A stretch of DNA of 64,000 nucleotides, taken from the NCBI RefSeq assembly GCF_932294415.1, contig NC_065536.1, forward strand, positions 56,235,854 to 56,299,853, read 5' to 3'. Within the stretch, counting starts at the first letter, position 1, and each line of letters begins with the position of its first letter. This DNA is from Quercus robur. Lineage: Eukaryota; Streptophyta; Magnoliopsida; Fagales; Fagaceae. The notes under the pieces are model-generated. The model saw only the letters and a list, made by a program, of their open reading frames with translations, was not told the DNA's origin and searched no databases. Below are positions 10,962 to 23,500 of this stretch, piece by piece. Both the position numbers and the translations under genes were made by a program.

Positions 10962-11951
10962 TTATTTAAATAATAAGTGTAAATCTTTTTTTCTTTTTCT
11001 TTTTTTTACCGTCACGTAATGAGTTGCATTAAAATTGTAAGCTAGGTTGCATAAAAACCTTGCTCTAATTTTTAAAAGAAATGGTTTTTATACAACATTT
11101 CACTACATGACGGTTTAAAAAACCAACCACATGTAATTATTGTCACATGACATTTTTAATGAGTTATATAACTCACTTAAATAATACATGTAAATAGCTT
11201 TTAGTTTTTTAACCACCACAGGTCGCATAAAAATTCTGCTGCTCTTTCTAAAATAGTGCACCTGTGCAAGACTGCAAGGAACTCAGTAATCCTTGATGCC
11301 TCATGACATGTTTCATAAGAATGCAACGATTTCTATGATAACGAATAAAATTTTATTTTTAATTTTTAATTTCCTTTTGTTCTTTTTTTCAATGAGCAGT
11401 CACGATGGCACCGGTGAGCCAATAGCCCTTGAAAAACATAGCGGCAACACACAACACTAAATCAGGATTCAGGAGTATCGTCCTTATTTTTGACACAACA
11501 CTTTATCATGAGTATCATCCTTATTCTTAATCCCATTTCAGCCGCCGCAAGAATCCTGTATTACAGTATCTATCTTTTTTTCTTTTAGATATGCGAGTAT
11601 ATTGACTAAGAGACAGTTTTCTGTTTATTGATCATTTTTTGTTTGATTAAGTGCCACACTTACTGGAAGGAGACCTTAGGAAGAGTCATTGCCAAAAACT
11701 TCTGTTTATTAACCATTAAAAAGATGCACTCTTAATTATAAAGTTCCAAATTACACATCACATTCATGCATTTGGTGATCAAGTTTGAAAATTTATTTTA
11801 AGAACACCACCTCAAGCATTGTTCAAAATTCCCAGTAACTCAAATCTAATTAACTTGAAAGAAGAAGAAGAAAAAAAAAAAGCTTTTCATCAAAGTTGCA
11901 GCTAACTGACAAGAGGAGCTTCACTGCAAAATGGATGCACATCTATGCACT

Positions 11952-14461
11952 TCAATAACGGTGGGCCAACTTCTCCTTTTCCTGGTAATGTTGGACATAC
12001 CTGCATCGAATAGACATATAAACTCAGTCAAAATACCGTGTGATTGCAACATGTAATGGATGGAATCATGGAAGCCAAGGAACAATAGTTTACTTAGGAA
12101 AATATATAGTTAACAATGGGAAGAGCAAAAGTATATTCTTTTGTCTGTTTCGAGTGATATCTCATTATTCAACTTGCATTGATAACAATCAGTTACTGAA
12201 AACACAGCTTACTAATGAGCTCTAGCTCAACTGACACCTTGTACCCTTATAGATTACTGATAACACAGCTGGGCCTAAACAAACACTCAAAATATCCATT
12301 ACTCTCTTCCAAGACACGATAAAATTATACATAGAGAACGATGCATGTTGGAAGATAAGAAGGAAGATGGTGTGTAAGTCACCAACCAAACTGGCACAAA
12401 ATCATGGATCAACTATATTCCGTTAATAATGAATGTCTTCCTAATTCCACTTCAAAAATACTTGTCTCAGTCACAAGTTGTTCACACTCAACATCTGCTA
12501 GGGCATCCAGGTACAAATTCAAGTATTAAATTTCCCATTAATTACCATAATCACAAAATTTACATCATACTAAAAGATACATTCAATTTCTAAATTTTTT
12601 TTTATTGGTAATTGTTAGGATCATTGTTAAGTGCAATGCCTTGTTCAGAATGGTGCTGCTTTGCTAGCTTAAGGTGTTGCTGTGTTGGTGCAATGCTGGA
12701 GTGCAAGTGCTGATGCATCAGTAATAGCAGTAGTGTTATGCAGCATTGGTGGTGTTATGCGGCCGTGAGCAGTTACTAGTGATTAAGGTTGTGAAGGGTA
12801 TGTGTGTTAGGTATATGCAATATTATGCATATTGTTAGATGGTAGCTGATGATTGTAATAGCAATCGTGTACCTGTAACTAATTGGTAGTATGCACAGGT
12901 ATTAATTCAATTCTGCACGTGACTAATTAGCAAGCTGCAGTAGGTAGTTATAAGTTTGTCAGCAATAGTTAGCCACTTGGCATGTACTTGAGCAGCCTTA
13001 AGTATAAAAGGTTACTAGCACTGGTAGGGAGGACTTAGCAATAAGAAACATCTTAATTCTCTCTCTCTCTCTCTCTCTCTCTCTAGTTCTGGGGGCCAGG
13101 TTCCCTAAGTAATTACCCTAAAACCATCAGTTAGTGTATGATCTTAATAATAATACACCTACACTTGGTGAGTGTTGAACCCATAACCTCACTCTCCACC
13201 TTGCTCTTAGGGGGAGGAAGTGCCATTTGTGTAAGAGCTCGTTGGCAAAAAAAAAAAAAAAAACACTGTTAACTGTTAGTAGAAAACTCTTTATATGATC
13301 ATTGTGCCTTTACAAATTAAATGCTAACATCATAAATCAATACAGACTTATACAGCATCTTTGCGAGGAATGTGCATAAATGTTGAAGAAAAGGAACATT
13401 TTAGAATTAAAATGTTTGATAATGATTAGACCAACAGCAAGCAATATGAAGGAGAAGAGATTGGAGAACTTCAACGATTACTAGCCCCATCAATCTGAGT
13501 ATCCAACAGCCCATGGAAGAGTGACCTTTCACAATTGAAGGAAATTTAGTAGGTACATATGTATTAATGGTTATGTATGTGTTATGCAAAAACCCCAAAT
13601 TGAAGGATCAACTCCCCTACTTGCTCAACCAAAGAAGTGGCAAGAAAATGAATTTCCCTTCAACAAGCAAGATGAGGATGCATACTAGAGTTTTGTTTAA
13701 TGCCCCGATAAAGTTTAGCTGGAGACGACAATTCAAGACTGCTTATGAGTTGTAATACAAACAGATGTAAACCTTTAAGTTCATTTGATTTAATAAAACT
13801 CTCTTTTATTTAATAATTAAAACAAAAAATAAAAATCCCTCCTCCCCTTAAAACAATCCAATCAAGGAGAGTAGACTAGAAACAAGAAACCTCAAACCCT
13901 CATCCATTGTCCCCGTCCCACCGTCAACACCAAAAGCCAGCAACAATACCAACCAACTATACAAACCACAAAATTGCACCAATACAGATTCCAAATATAC
14001 AAAATACAATACAAAACCACCAATCCAGAGCTACATTAACAAAGCAAAAGTCCTAATATGCTACTGATTATAGCTCGAATTCGACCCCAAATCATAGTGT
14101 GTCTTCTAAATCAAAACCCTAAAGATCCCTAATCCTAACAGATTTCTCTAATCTAATACAAATCTGACTTTAATTTGATCGAATCGAAGAGTCAAAATCA
14201 ACAAATAACATGAAAGCGAAACCCTAAAATTGATAGTATAGTACAAAAACGTAAAAGAGAGAAAGAGGGAGGGGTAAAAGTGGGAAATTACGAGTAGGTG
14301 CCGACGAGAGGAGCGAGGAGAAGGACAGCGCTGTGCCAATTCTCGGAGATCTTGTGGTGGATCTTGCCCGGAATGTCTTTCCAGAGACCAGGCATCACCT
14401 TTTGCTGGAACGGTGAGAGTGCGTACACCACCGCCTTCATCCTCACCGGTTGCTTCCCCAT
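11952..14461 (-). CDS. QCR8: Cytochrome b-c1 complex subunit 8 (ubiquinol-cytochrome c reductase, QCR8)
   Basis: A small subunit of mitochondrial respiratory complex III in the inner membrane, where it packs next to cytochrome b. Exon 1 is 14461-14292 (complement; MGKQPVRMKAVVYALSPFQQ at the start, then a WKDIPGKIHHKISENW segment). The donor is TC|gtaatt. Exon 2 is 12000-11952, after an acceptor reading gcag, and ends in YQEKEKLAHRY. The join gives a Ser codon and a 72-residue protein, the usual length in plants. One hydrophobic segment lies at about residues 44-60. The intron is 2291 bp. The gene is easy to miss because exon 2 has only 15 full codons plus the stop and the exon 1 frame is shadowed by open frames on the other strand. 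It appears intact. A (CT)n tract near 14515-14530 lies in the likely 5' untranslated region. Confidence 0.92.
12001..14291 (-). other. QCR8 intron contents
   Basis: This 2.3 kb intron holds no supported gene. A segment from about 12616 (TGTTAGG) to about 13131 has a TATAAAAGG box near 13004 and a (CT)n tract at 13059-13084, and could be a solo LTR, but I could not find matching 5-bp duplications. A 13118-13246 segment has, on the minus strand, GGGTTCAA (tRNA box B-like) and may be SINE-derived. The rest is AT-rich. The frames at 13407-13598 and 13567-13755 show no domain. Confidence 0.4.
13118..13262 (-). mobile_element. Possible tRNA-derived SINE remnant
   Basis: On the minus strand the segment reads from GAGCTCTTACACAAATGGC to a GGGTTCAACAC box B-like motif, the layout of a tRNA-derived SINE head. 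An A run on the plus strand at 13247-13262 is on the wrong side for that orientation, so the assignment is uncertain. It might be a fragment or a chance match. Confidence 0.35.
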
Positions 14462-15150
14462 CGCCGTCGAGATCTTCTCTTCTACGATTCGAGAAGGTAT
14501 TGCCTGTGTTTGTGTTTCTCTCTCTCTCTCTGTGATTGTTTTGATTTAGGGCAAATGAAATGGAGACTAGCTTTCCCTCTCTCTATTTATCTGATCTAGA
14601 AGCTACGCTTAGAATTTTTTCTTTTTCTTTTTTTTTTTAATAGAACCGCTGTTAGATATAGCGGATTCAAGTTGAAAACGCGATTCGTTGTAATGTATTT
14701 TTTTAAAAAAAAATTATTATTATCGGTTTACTTTTAGGTTGGATTTAGAAACTTGAATTTAGATTTTATATCAAATTTAAGGGTTTTAAAGGTTTAATAT
14801 ATTTGGTGGATTTTGATTTTTTCAAATCCAAATTCTTGATATTTTAAGAAATTTCAAATAAGGTATTTGAATTTTAATCACTCAAATCCAAATCTATATG
14901 CTCAAATCTTGCTATCAAAACATACTATTCATGCATTTGTTTACTCTACAATATAATTCTTACATGAACATAGAAGGTAAACAAATAGCTTTCTTTTTCT
15001 TTTTTCTTGGGAAAAGTTTTAGTTCCAAACTAGTTTGGGGTTATCTTACTTCAACTAACTATGTAACTATTGAAAATATCATTCATATGTAATTTTAGTT
15101 ACATTACTTTTTTAACAAATCATGTGACTTGTTTAAATAATTCACATGAA
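14462..15150. other. QCR8 5' flank and AT-rich repeat
   Basis: The QCR8 leader and promoter should lie just after 14461 on this side; a CT-rich tract is present near 14515-14590. Beyond it is AT-rich sequence. About 15040-15150 resembles the block A/B phrase 'catatgta-ttttagttac' followed by 'catgtgactt', so a diverged copy of that repeat is here. No gene is supported. Confidence 0.4.
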
Positions 15151-15470
15151 TTTTTTTTTTTTTTTGGTAGAAAACGCTGATATTATAAAAAACTAAGGAA
15201 GAGGTTTAGCTACAAAGTTCAGAGGGCATACCCTCTCACAATACAACGCAATACAATAAAAAGGAAGCAGAAAAGAAAGATCCACAAGGGGACTATGAAA
15301 AATACAAAAGCCTTGGTTAGAACTTGAACCCATCTTAGCCAGGAGGTCTGCACATTTGTTGGCTTCACAAAAGCAATGCTTCATCTTCACTTAAGGAATC
15401 CAGTTGATGAGGGTCCTACAACCCATGATAAGAGAAGCATGATGAAAAAATAGCTTCAAATAAGTTGACC
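15151..15470 (-). mobile_element. 5'-truncated LINE, RNase H tail only
   Basis: The T run at 15151-15165 is the poly(A) tail of a minus-strand LINE. Reading away from it, the minus strand encodes the end of a LINE RNase H domain: CRTLINWIP, an in-frame stop, then VKMKHCFCEANKCADLLAKM. It ends near 15193. The rest of the element is missing. It is dead on its own. Confidence 0.75.
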
Positions 15471-15895
15471 CAAATTTTGTCATTCTCTTTGAAGATGACA
15501 AAGTTGATCTCAAAATTGATTTGGAGAAGTTTCCTCCAACCTACCACATTGAGATTTACAAGACTCTTCATATATTATAAATAAGCCATATGATTCATTC
15601 AAAAAGTCATGGTATTAAAACCAACACATGGATAATCTCTTTAATCGCTACATGATAAATTGAAAGAAGATAGACATAAACCAATTTGGAGCTAAACCTT
15701 CTGCAAGAGAGGTGCTATGTGGGGATTGGCAAATCTTTTAAATAGAGGGGGTACTGTTATAGCATAGGAAAATTGTAACCTTAGAGTGTTAATACTTCAT
15801 CTTTTCACATAAATGGTAGATCTTATCATGAATTTAATGAATATGATCAACTATCAGTATGTGAGCAGGAGTATTAACTATAAAGTCATTATACC
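15471..15895. other. Intergenic, nothing recognised
   Basis: AT-rich sequence between two LINE remnants. I see no frame with a domain and no inverted termini. It may contain eroded LINE sequence. Confidence 0.35.
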
Positions 15896-16452
15896 TTTTT
15901 TTAGGGGGATCGATAGTAGATTTTATTGATTAAATATCATGGTATACAATTGAAAAGAGGAAATAAGGGCATTATTCAAACCAAGAAAATGCTTCCTCTT
16001 TCTCTTTGGCAACACTAGCAAGAGTTAGAGCAACTCTATTACATTTTTAAAGGCACACTAACAAAAGAAACAGAATGAAAACTTTCACAAATTAAATTAA
16101 TGTCTTCAACTTCAAGTGTCCATGCAACTTCAAGTCTCTAGATGACCATAGAAATCAGTGAATGATCTCCATAAAATTCCTTCATGCAAAAGTAAGGCGT
16201 CAATGTGGTAGGGGTCCTGAATAAAGACCATAAGATCAACGTGGTCTTGCCATAGAAGAGCTAAGCCCCCTCCTAATCCAATCCTTGGAACCTCCATGCC
16301 TTTATTCCATAGTAGAGACCGCTTCAATCTCTGAAAACCACCAGTATCAGTTTAGTTTCAATAAGAAACAGAACTTGGGACCTTTTTCCCTCGCCAAACA
16401 ACGAAGTTCATGAACTGCCTCTGGGATCCCAAGCCCACGGCAATTTAAGCTC
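15896..16452 (-). mobile_element. Internally deleted LINE: endonuclease start fused to RNase H end
   Basis: A second minus-strand LINE. A short poly(A) tail is visible as T at 15896-15902. Next to it the minus strand encodes the end of RNase H (ALTLASVAKEKEEAFSWF). From about 16120 upward it instead encodes the start of the endonuclease domain (LNCRGLGIPEAVHEL near 16450, then GLGGGLALLWQDHVDL in 16130-16327). The several kilobases that should separate these parts, including all reverse transcriptase, are absent, so the copy arose by internal deletion. Small frame shifts interrupt it further. Confidence 0.75.
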
Positions 16453-17533
16453 AAATTATACTCGTTATACTTTAGAGTAGTGAATAATTACTTTTTGGTG
16501 TGTCAGCTCTCAAAATTCTTTTTCACAATAGCTAATGTGCTATATTGTAATTGGCTTTAAATAATAGTGTTTAGTGATAAATTCATGTAAAATTGATAAT
16601 AGTTGTATTCATTACTTGTCACATCAATAGTTACGGTAAGATACACAAATTTAAACTCAGGATTTCACCCTTAAAGAGGAAGTGTGGTTTGAGCTAGAGT
16701 TCATCAGTGCTTAAAGTGATTCATTTATGACATGCAAAGTTTGGAATCTGAAGTTTATCAAAAAAAAAAAATTGGAATCTGAAGACCTGACAAGAACAGA
16801 ACTATTTTCTGCTCTTGAAATGTCAACTCAAAAAGAAAAAAGAAAAAAAGAAAGATAATATTAATAATAATGCATGGTCTTGTTGAAGTTTTATATTAAT
16901 GCCTGAATTTACATTAAGTAATGAATTCATTATCCTTGGTTTAACTGGTATGTAACAATCAAAACAACAAAGTTTCAATGATGTGTTCCAATATCGTGGT
17001 CCTGTAGGTAGTATTCTCCTATGAGCTATATATTAAGTTGCCTGGACATCCTGATGCATAAGGTGGCTGAATGTTGGATAATAGAAATCTCTTTCATCTG
17101 CTCTCAAAATTGTGGCTTTCTAGCATTTCCCCCTGCATGGACCTGTAAAAGAGTGATGCCCTTGTCCACTGTGCACTCTTTCCCCAGGTTAAAGTTAACC
17201 CAAACCCACCTTGGGATTCGGGTGCCATAATAGTGTGATCTATTGTTTCCAAGAAAACTTCTTATCAAAGATATAAGATTTTGAACCAAGTTTCATTATG
17301 AGCATCATGGCAGCATCAATTAAATTACCTTCAGACTTGGCAGAAAGATTGTACAGAACTTCTCAAGTAGATTTGCAAACAAGGTGTTATCCCCAAAAGA
17401 GAGCAAAATGTATCAATTAATTGTTACTAAATACTAGAAATAATCTTCTAAGCGTCAAAAATGCTGTTAAAAAAAAAATTAAAAATTAAAAAGATGAAAT
17501 TGCACTGATGAGTATTAAAGGCTGCAGATTATG
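16453..17533. other. Intergenic region downstream of DRM
   Basis: No gene is supported. The DRM 3' untranslated region probably occupies the part nearest 17533. The frames at 17021-17230 and 17104-17289 oppose each other and show no domain. Short A-rich runs are present. Confidence 0.4.
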
Positions 17534-20500
17534 TCATCTGTCCCTACCCATCATTGTCTTAACAAGATCTAGAATTCGAACGTAATGATAAAACAGTGAT
17601 GAGTGCTTGCCTTCCAGTCCATTTCTACTCACTCGGTTGCTGCCAGCAAGGTTATTGCAAGGACTTCCACCAATGACAAGATCAAACCCACCGAATGAGC
17701 TGATCCACTGATCTAGCCTTTCAATGCTGACTTGTTGTACATCTGCAATCTCAATAAGTTGTCCACGCTGGTTGGTTTGCTCCCACCAACTACGAATAAT
17801 ATTTCTGTTGACTTCAGCAATCTCAACAGAGACCACATTTTTCAGGGGAATCCCAAGTCGATGCAAAGCAACTTCAGCACCACCAATCCCAGAGAAAAGT
17901 GAAAGGAGGTTAATTCCATTTGGAAACTGGTTCTTCAATACAGAAAGGTGGTAGGCAACTGTGTCAACCTAAAACCAATTCATTTATTTAGTTCATTCTA
18001 TATGCACTAATAAGTAAACCATAGTACTCAAAAAACATGAAATCTTAGAGATTACCAACCTGAAATGAGTTTCCAAGTGCTTTATATCTATCTGTCCTAC
18101 TAATCCCACCACCCCTAGTGTGGTCCCTTGGGAATCCAAGCAACATCTCAATTTCATCTGGTTCAAGGGGTGCAACTTTATTTTTTCCAACCCAAACTAA
18201 ATTCCATTTTCTACATTGTTCAAGTACAAACTTCTGCACATGTGGAGGAGGTTCATCACCATACTTCATATTGTTCTCAAGTGCATTCCTTATCCTCTCA
18301 GTGAGTTTAGCAGTCCCAATTGCAGTTTGAAGGCAATTCAGTTTTCTTCTTTTGTCCCATAAAGGCCACCACTTACTGGTTAAGGGTAAGGCTTCTTGTA
18401 TGGTTCGTGGCGGTATTGGCAAAAGAGGGAATCGGTTCTGAATTGGAAGGTTATGGACATAACCTCTTTTCCTTGCAGCAGCACTGAAATGTTTAGAATC
18501 AACAAATTCTGGCTCTATGTCATACAAGAAACGTGATATTTTACTCCACACCCCCTTAGGAGTAAGAGCCACGTTTTCATAATAGAAATAAGGAGGACCA
18601 ATAGCTACCTCTGGGAGCTTCCTCTCAACAATAGGCCAAGGATCATCAGGAATCCCAAATCCTATCATTGGATTAGGGAGATGCATAATGTCTCCGTCTT
18701 CATCCCAATGCTTCTTCTCACTCCCCTTGTGCCATTTTCTTCCAAATTGTTGGAATTTGTGAAGCTTCCTTTTCTTTTCTCTAGGTAGATAATCATTCCT
18801 AGGCTGTCAAAATAAATCAGCATCAGCAGATACAATACTCCATACTCATTAGCTTAGGCAGGAACTAAAAAATCAAAGGTTTCAATAGCTGCTACAATTG
18901 ATTTAAAAGGATTAAATAACACACCATTGTATAGGAATAAGAAGTCATGACCGAGGTGCTATCGTCCTCATCAGGTGATTCTCTAAGCTGGGCATCAAAA
19001 TCCTTTACCATTTGAGCAGCACATATGTAATCTGTCAACTCTGATAGTTGTGCTTCTGAACCTGCAATGTTTAAATTAGATACTATAAGAATAAAAAGCA
19101 AATAGAAAGAAATTAGATCAGTGCTTCATTAGAGTTGAAAAAGGATTGGACAGCCATATGTACATTAGCAAGAACGATAGCCCCATGATTAATTGTTTTA
19201 AATGGGAAACAAGGTGAAACTATAAAATTCATCAACGCTGCTGAAACGCATGACAACAACAATTTGACGTTGCCAATATCATAACAGATAAGTCTCATAG
19301 ATAATCTAGCAAATCCACCATGCAAACAAGTATTATAATTATAGATATATTCCGAGCACAGAGGTACCAAGACAAGTAATATCGATGACAAGTACTGGAA
19401 AACAACTACCCTAAACAGCTATCTAATGATGAAACACTTCCTATCTAATAGTTACATTCTTCCTTCTTCCCTTTTTAAACATAAACACACCTGTTATTAT
19501 AGAATTATTTAACTTACAAAATTGCGTATCATATGTTATTACAACATTGACCAACCAACTATAGTTCCGGATCAAGAAACCTGATACATAACTCTTTTGC
19601 TAAAAGTAGATTTGATATGAAATTCTATGTCATCTTCAAAGCATCTTATATTGCTATTTAGATCCCTCAAAAAAAAGGGAAAAACCACGTAGTTGGGATC
19701 ATTTAGTCACTTATCAGAAACTACTACATAAGCACTGCATTTACTTTCAAAAGCCTAAATCACTTCATGCACATAACACCATCCTATTTTGTAAAATCAA
19801 AAAAATAAAAGATAACAATTGGAACAAAAATATAAACAAGGTATTGGTATCAAACAATTATGACAATGGTGTTGAACTACATACATACCACAATTATTCA
19901 TAGCTGTCAAAGCCTCTTCAACCAAGTAACCCATATCCACTAGTGACGACAACATTGTATCCTTCTCTAAAATGTGATTTGAGTTTTCCTGGAGGAAAAA
20001 AAATCAAATAGATAGCATCAATCATAAACATGCAAGTCTTATAAAATAAAATGAAATACAGGCACGCAAAGCAGACAAACCAAATTATAAGGGGGTCATA
20101 ACTCAAACAATGGAATAATAAAAACACAAAAAGGAATAGGAAAAAATTAGAAATTGCCTCAATTCCAAGACAACTATCAATTTCAGAGAGGTTATCTGGA
20201 GATTTGCTTTTAGAGTCAAAAGTGCATGGTTTAGTAGAAAGACCTTCTTCTTGGGGAAAATTCTTGACAACCTGTAAACTCAAGGTGTTAGCAACAAAGA
20301 TACATTTTCATACAGTCCAACAAATAAAGCAATGATAAGTTGTTTGATAGTCATTAGAGCTTAAAAAATGCATAAATTATATTAAACGTAGATTTGATCA
20401 GAAACCAACCTAATGCAAGCTTCTAGTTTGGTAGATATGTGCATAAGTGCTTAAGAATCCATGAAATTGTGGGAACATATCTTTTTCCACAACTGAAATA

Positions 20501-23500
20501 AATCCTTATTGAAATGTTGCAGTTTATCCAATATCAATAATGACTATATAGTGCCAATTTGTTCAACTTTTTGTAAAAATGCTACAACTGATACTCAAAA
20601 CTCTTATACAATTATCCTGATATGGGAATCTATTATGCTAATTTAGTTTACTTGATATTGGACATCTTATGCACCTCATTTGAGCAACAACAACATCATC
20701 AATACTCTTTGTACATGGAATAATTATGTCCAAAAATGTAACTTTGGGAAAAGGTTTGACTCAACTCGACAGAGCATTGATTCCTGGCTAATTGGCTACA
20801 AGAATGGAGGTGTCACATTAGTTAACTAGCATTTGCATTATATGCTTCAATTATATATTTTTCAAATTTATTCTTAACTCAGCCACCATCACATGCCAGA
20901 ACTTTTAAATGCAACTTTGAAGCCAATGTAAGACTATATGCCTGACCCAAGCCACGTACCAAGGTAACTCTGGATAAATAGGCTATAACAGTTATACACA
21001 ATCAGTTGTTATAATCCAACTAAACAGTTAACAGTTAACCTATTTATTACTAATGAAGTTCAAGAACTAAGCAATTTGCTGACCAAGATTACTGTTGAAA
21101 ACAGAACCTGAATTCATAATGCGATAGTGAAACATGTTACAACCACATCAAAAGGCAGCACATCATCGCCAGATACTTGCACATATCTTCAAAACCAAAA
21201 GAAAATGATGATCATTATAAAAAAAATCTTAGAAACTCTTTAAATTTCATTTTTGGGGAGATGAAGATGAGTGAACTCTTTTGGATATTAGTCCTTTATA
21301 AAAGAATACTTAGGTCTCTATCATGGAAAGAGAACACAACTTAATAGCCGATTAGATGGGAAAAAAGCAACAAAGCAATTCACAATTGGAAAATGCCACT
21401 ACATAAGCACCGAAGAAAAAAAAATAACTTCTATTTTTTACTGAAAAGCATATGATTTTCAAATGCTCCAAAGTCATAAAGTCATGCCTTTCCGAGGAAA
21501 ATCTGATTCCAGTTCTTCCTAAGTTTCTTTTCCCTTTTCTGATATTTGAGCCCCATTGATGAGAGAAGGTAAAGAAGGAAATTCAGATGAGACTTCCTCA
21601 ATCTCAAGAAACTTTAAAAGGTCAACTATTGAAAAGAATATGTAAAATTTGCATCCACTTCTACATCAAATGAAATAGTAAAAACAAAAGAAAACTATTT
21701 TATATAGTAAAATATTGTAACTAGGGGGCACATAACTGACTTCAAAAATCGGACCAACACAAAAATAAATATGCAATAATAGAAATGAGGCATAATACTC
21801 ACAGCGTATGTAAGAAGAGTTTCTAATATTTCTTCTGAATCATCTTCTCCTACCAAATATCAAACAAAAATTTTTAGCACGGCTTACAATGTAAAATCTT
21901 AACATGATATGAAATAAGTGTGACATACCATTTTCCTCTATTGCTTTGACCACCATTGTTTTAGAAAATCCCATTCCGACAAAATCATGAATCAGCTTGG
22001 TAGAATTAGTTGGAGAACTTGCCTAAACAGAACGGATACTATAGTCAATTTTAAGGGGATACATGCATCAAATATACTTTGTAGGGGATTTGTTGCTCAA
22101 AAGAAAACAGCATGATCAACATATGTTGGTATCTAAAAATAAAAAAATAGTATAACTGAACAATTTGAAAAGGATTGAGCATTTTTGTTCTCTAGAACGA
22201 AGAAAGAGTAATCATATCAATTCAGAAAAAGGCCTTCATGATGAAGTATACAATTATCAAGATATCTTAAACCAGGCATATAGAAGACAAGAAAATGATT
22301 ACCTCCTGTCATTGAGCAATATATCAGGTTGTTTACAGTTACTACTAATTAACATATTACAGCAGATTGAGTACAATTTTACCTCTCCAAAGCCCCCATT
22401 AGCTTCTTGACCAGAACTCGTTGAACCCCAATGAGAAAAGGATTCATTACAGACCTCAAGCTCATCATCGGTGTTCCAGTCAGCGTCGTGATTCCCATTA
22501 CTAGCACTATTAGCATCCTACACATAATACAAGCAGACACCATAGAAATATCAATCATTACTACAGTCAGTAGATATCTTCATACACATAGCAAGTAATT
22601 TAACAAGTAGTCCAAACAAGCCAACAATAAGTTAATAGAGAAGAAAAGTAAACTAGATTGACGTCTAGAATGAGGCTAATGCAGTGGGTTTTACTGGGAT
22701 TTGTGTATGTTCTTTCTGCAGAAACTGTATGGAAAGTAGGGAACATCTGTTTTTTGAATGTCCCTTTACCAAAATAATTTGGGGGCATGTGATAGGGTTA
22801 TGTTTAGTAGCTGATATTCCTGTGAGTTGGAAAGAAATAGTTAAATGGGGTATTGCAAATCTAAAAGGTAGGGATTTAGAGCTATCCTTTGGAAAGTGGT
22901 TTGGTGGGATTCAATTTTTCATATTTGGATTCAAGGAACAGTAGGAGTTATGGAGAAAATTGATTGACAGAAGAGCAGATTATAAAGAAAATTAGCTGGG
23001 ATGTTAAAGCAATAATGGGGCATAGTGCATTGGCTGCACAAGCAACAATTCTTCACAAAGTCTTACGCACCAATTGGGGATTCTTAAAGTTTGACTCTTG
23101 ACTGCCTCACCTCTGTTGTGTGCCGGTGTCATTGTATATTAGGTGAGGTTAATTGCAGTGGATGTAATTAGTCTAGTTTTGAGGTTAAAAATGTGAGCTT
23201 GTATGAAGGGTCTGTTGGTCAGGCTTCTTGCTAACAGGCTTTTTTTTAGTCTACTCTGATTTGGGATGTACTGTGCTACTAGCTTGTTAGGTGGTAGCTA
23301 GTGTGCTTGCTGTTGTTGGCTTTGTTTTGTTAACATAGACTTTTGTCTTGTTTTGGTTCTAACTGAAACATCTGATATATCAAAAAGAAAATAATTTAGT
23401 AGATCACTCAAAATTTAAAGCTAAATCTATTTAAAGAGAGAGAACCTAGAAAGAATTTGTCAGGCCTATTGATGACAAAACCCTCACATGAACTAACAAA

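Larger units (their letters stand above)
9860..11460. repeat. Paralogous block B (direct copy of block A)
   Basis: Collinear with 1-388, 878-1290 and about 6865-7150 in the same orientation. It lacks the MITE and the LINE of block A but has its own insertions: two 192-bp MITEs at 10575-10961, and near 10055-10140 a short segment containing 'gtccgtttg' that block A lacks and that looks like a MITE fragment. No gene lies in it. A segment at about 11260-11340 repeats the 'cttgatgcc' phrase of 6980-7060. The two blocks bracket the SDR gene. Confidence 0.75.

Noticed and set aside
12616..13131. Solo LTR in the QCR8 intron
   Set aside because: A TATA-like box and TG start are present, but flanking 5-mers do not match and the right end is unclear, so it is mentioned only as a possibility.
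14298..14549. 83-codon plus-strand frame
   Set aside because: It is the antisense shadow of QCR8 exon 1.
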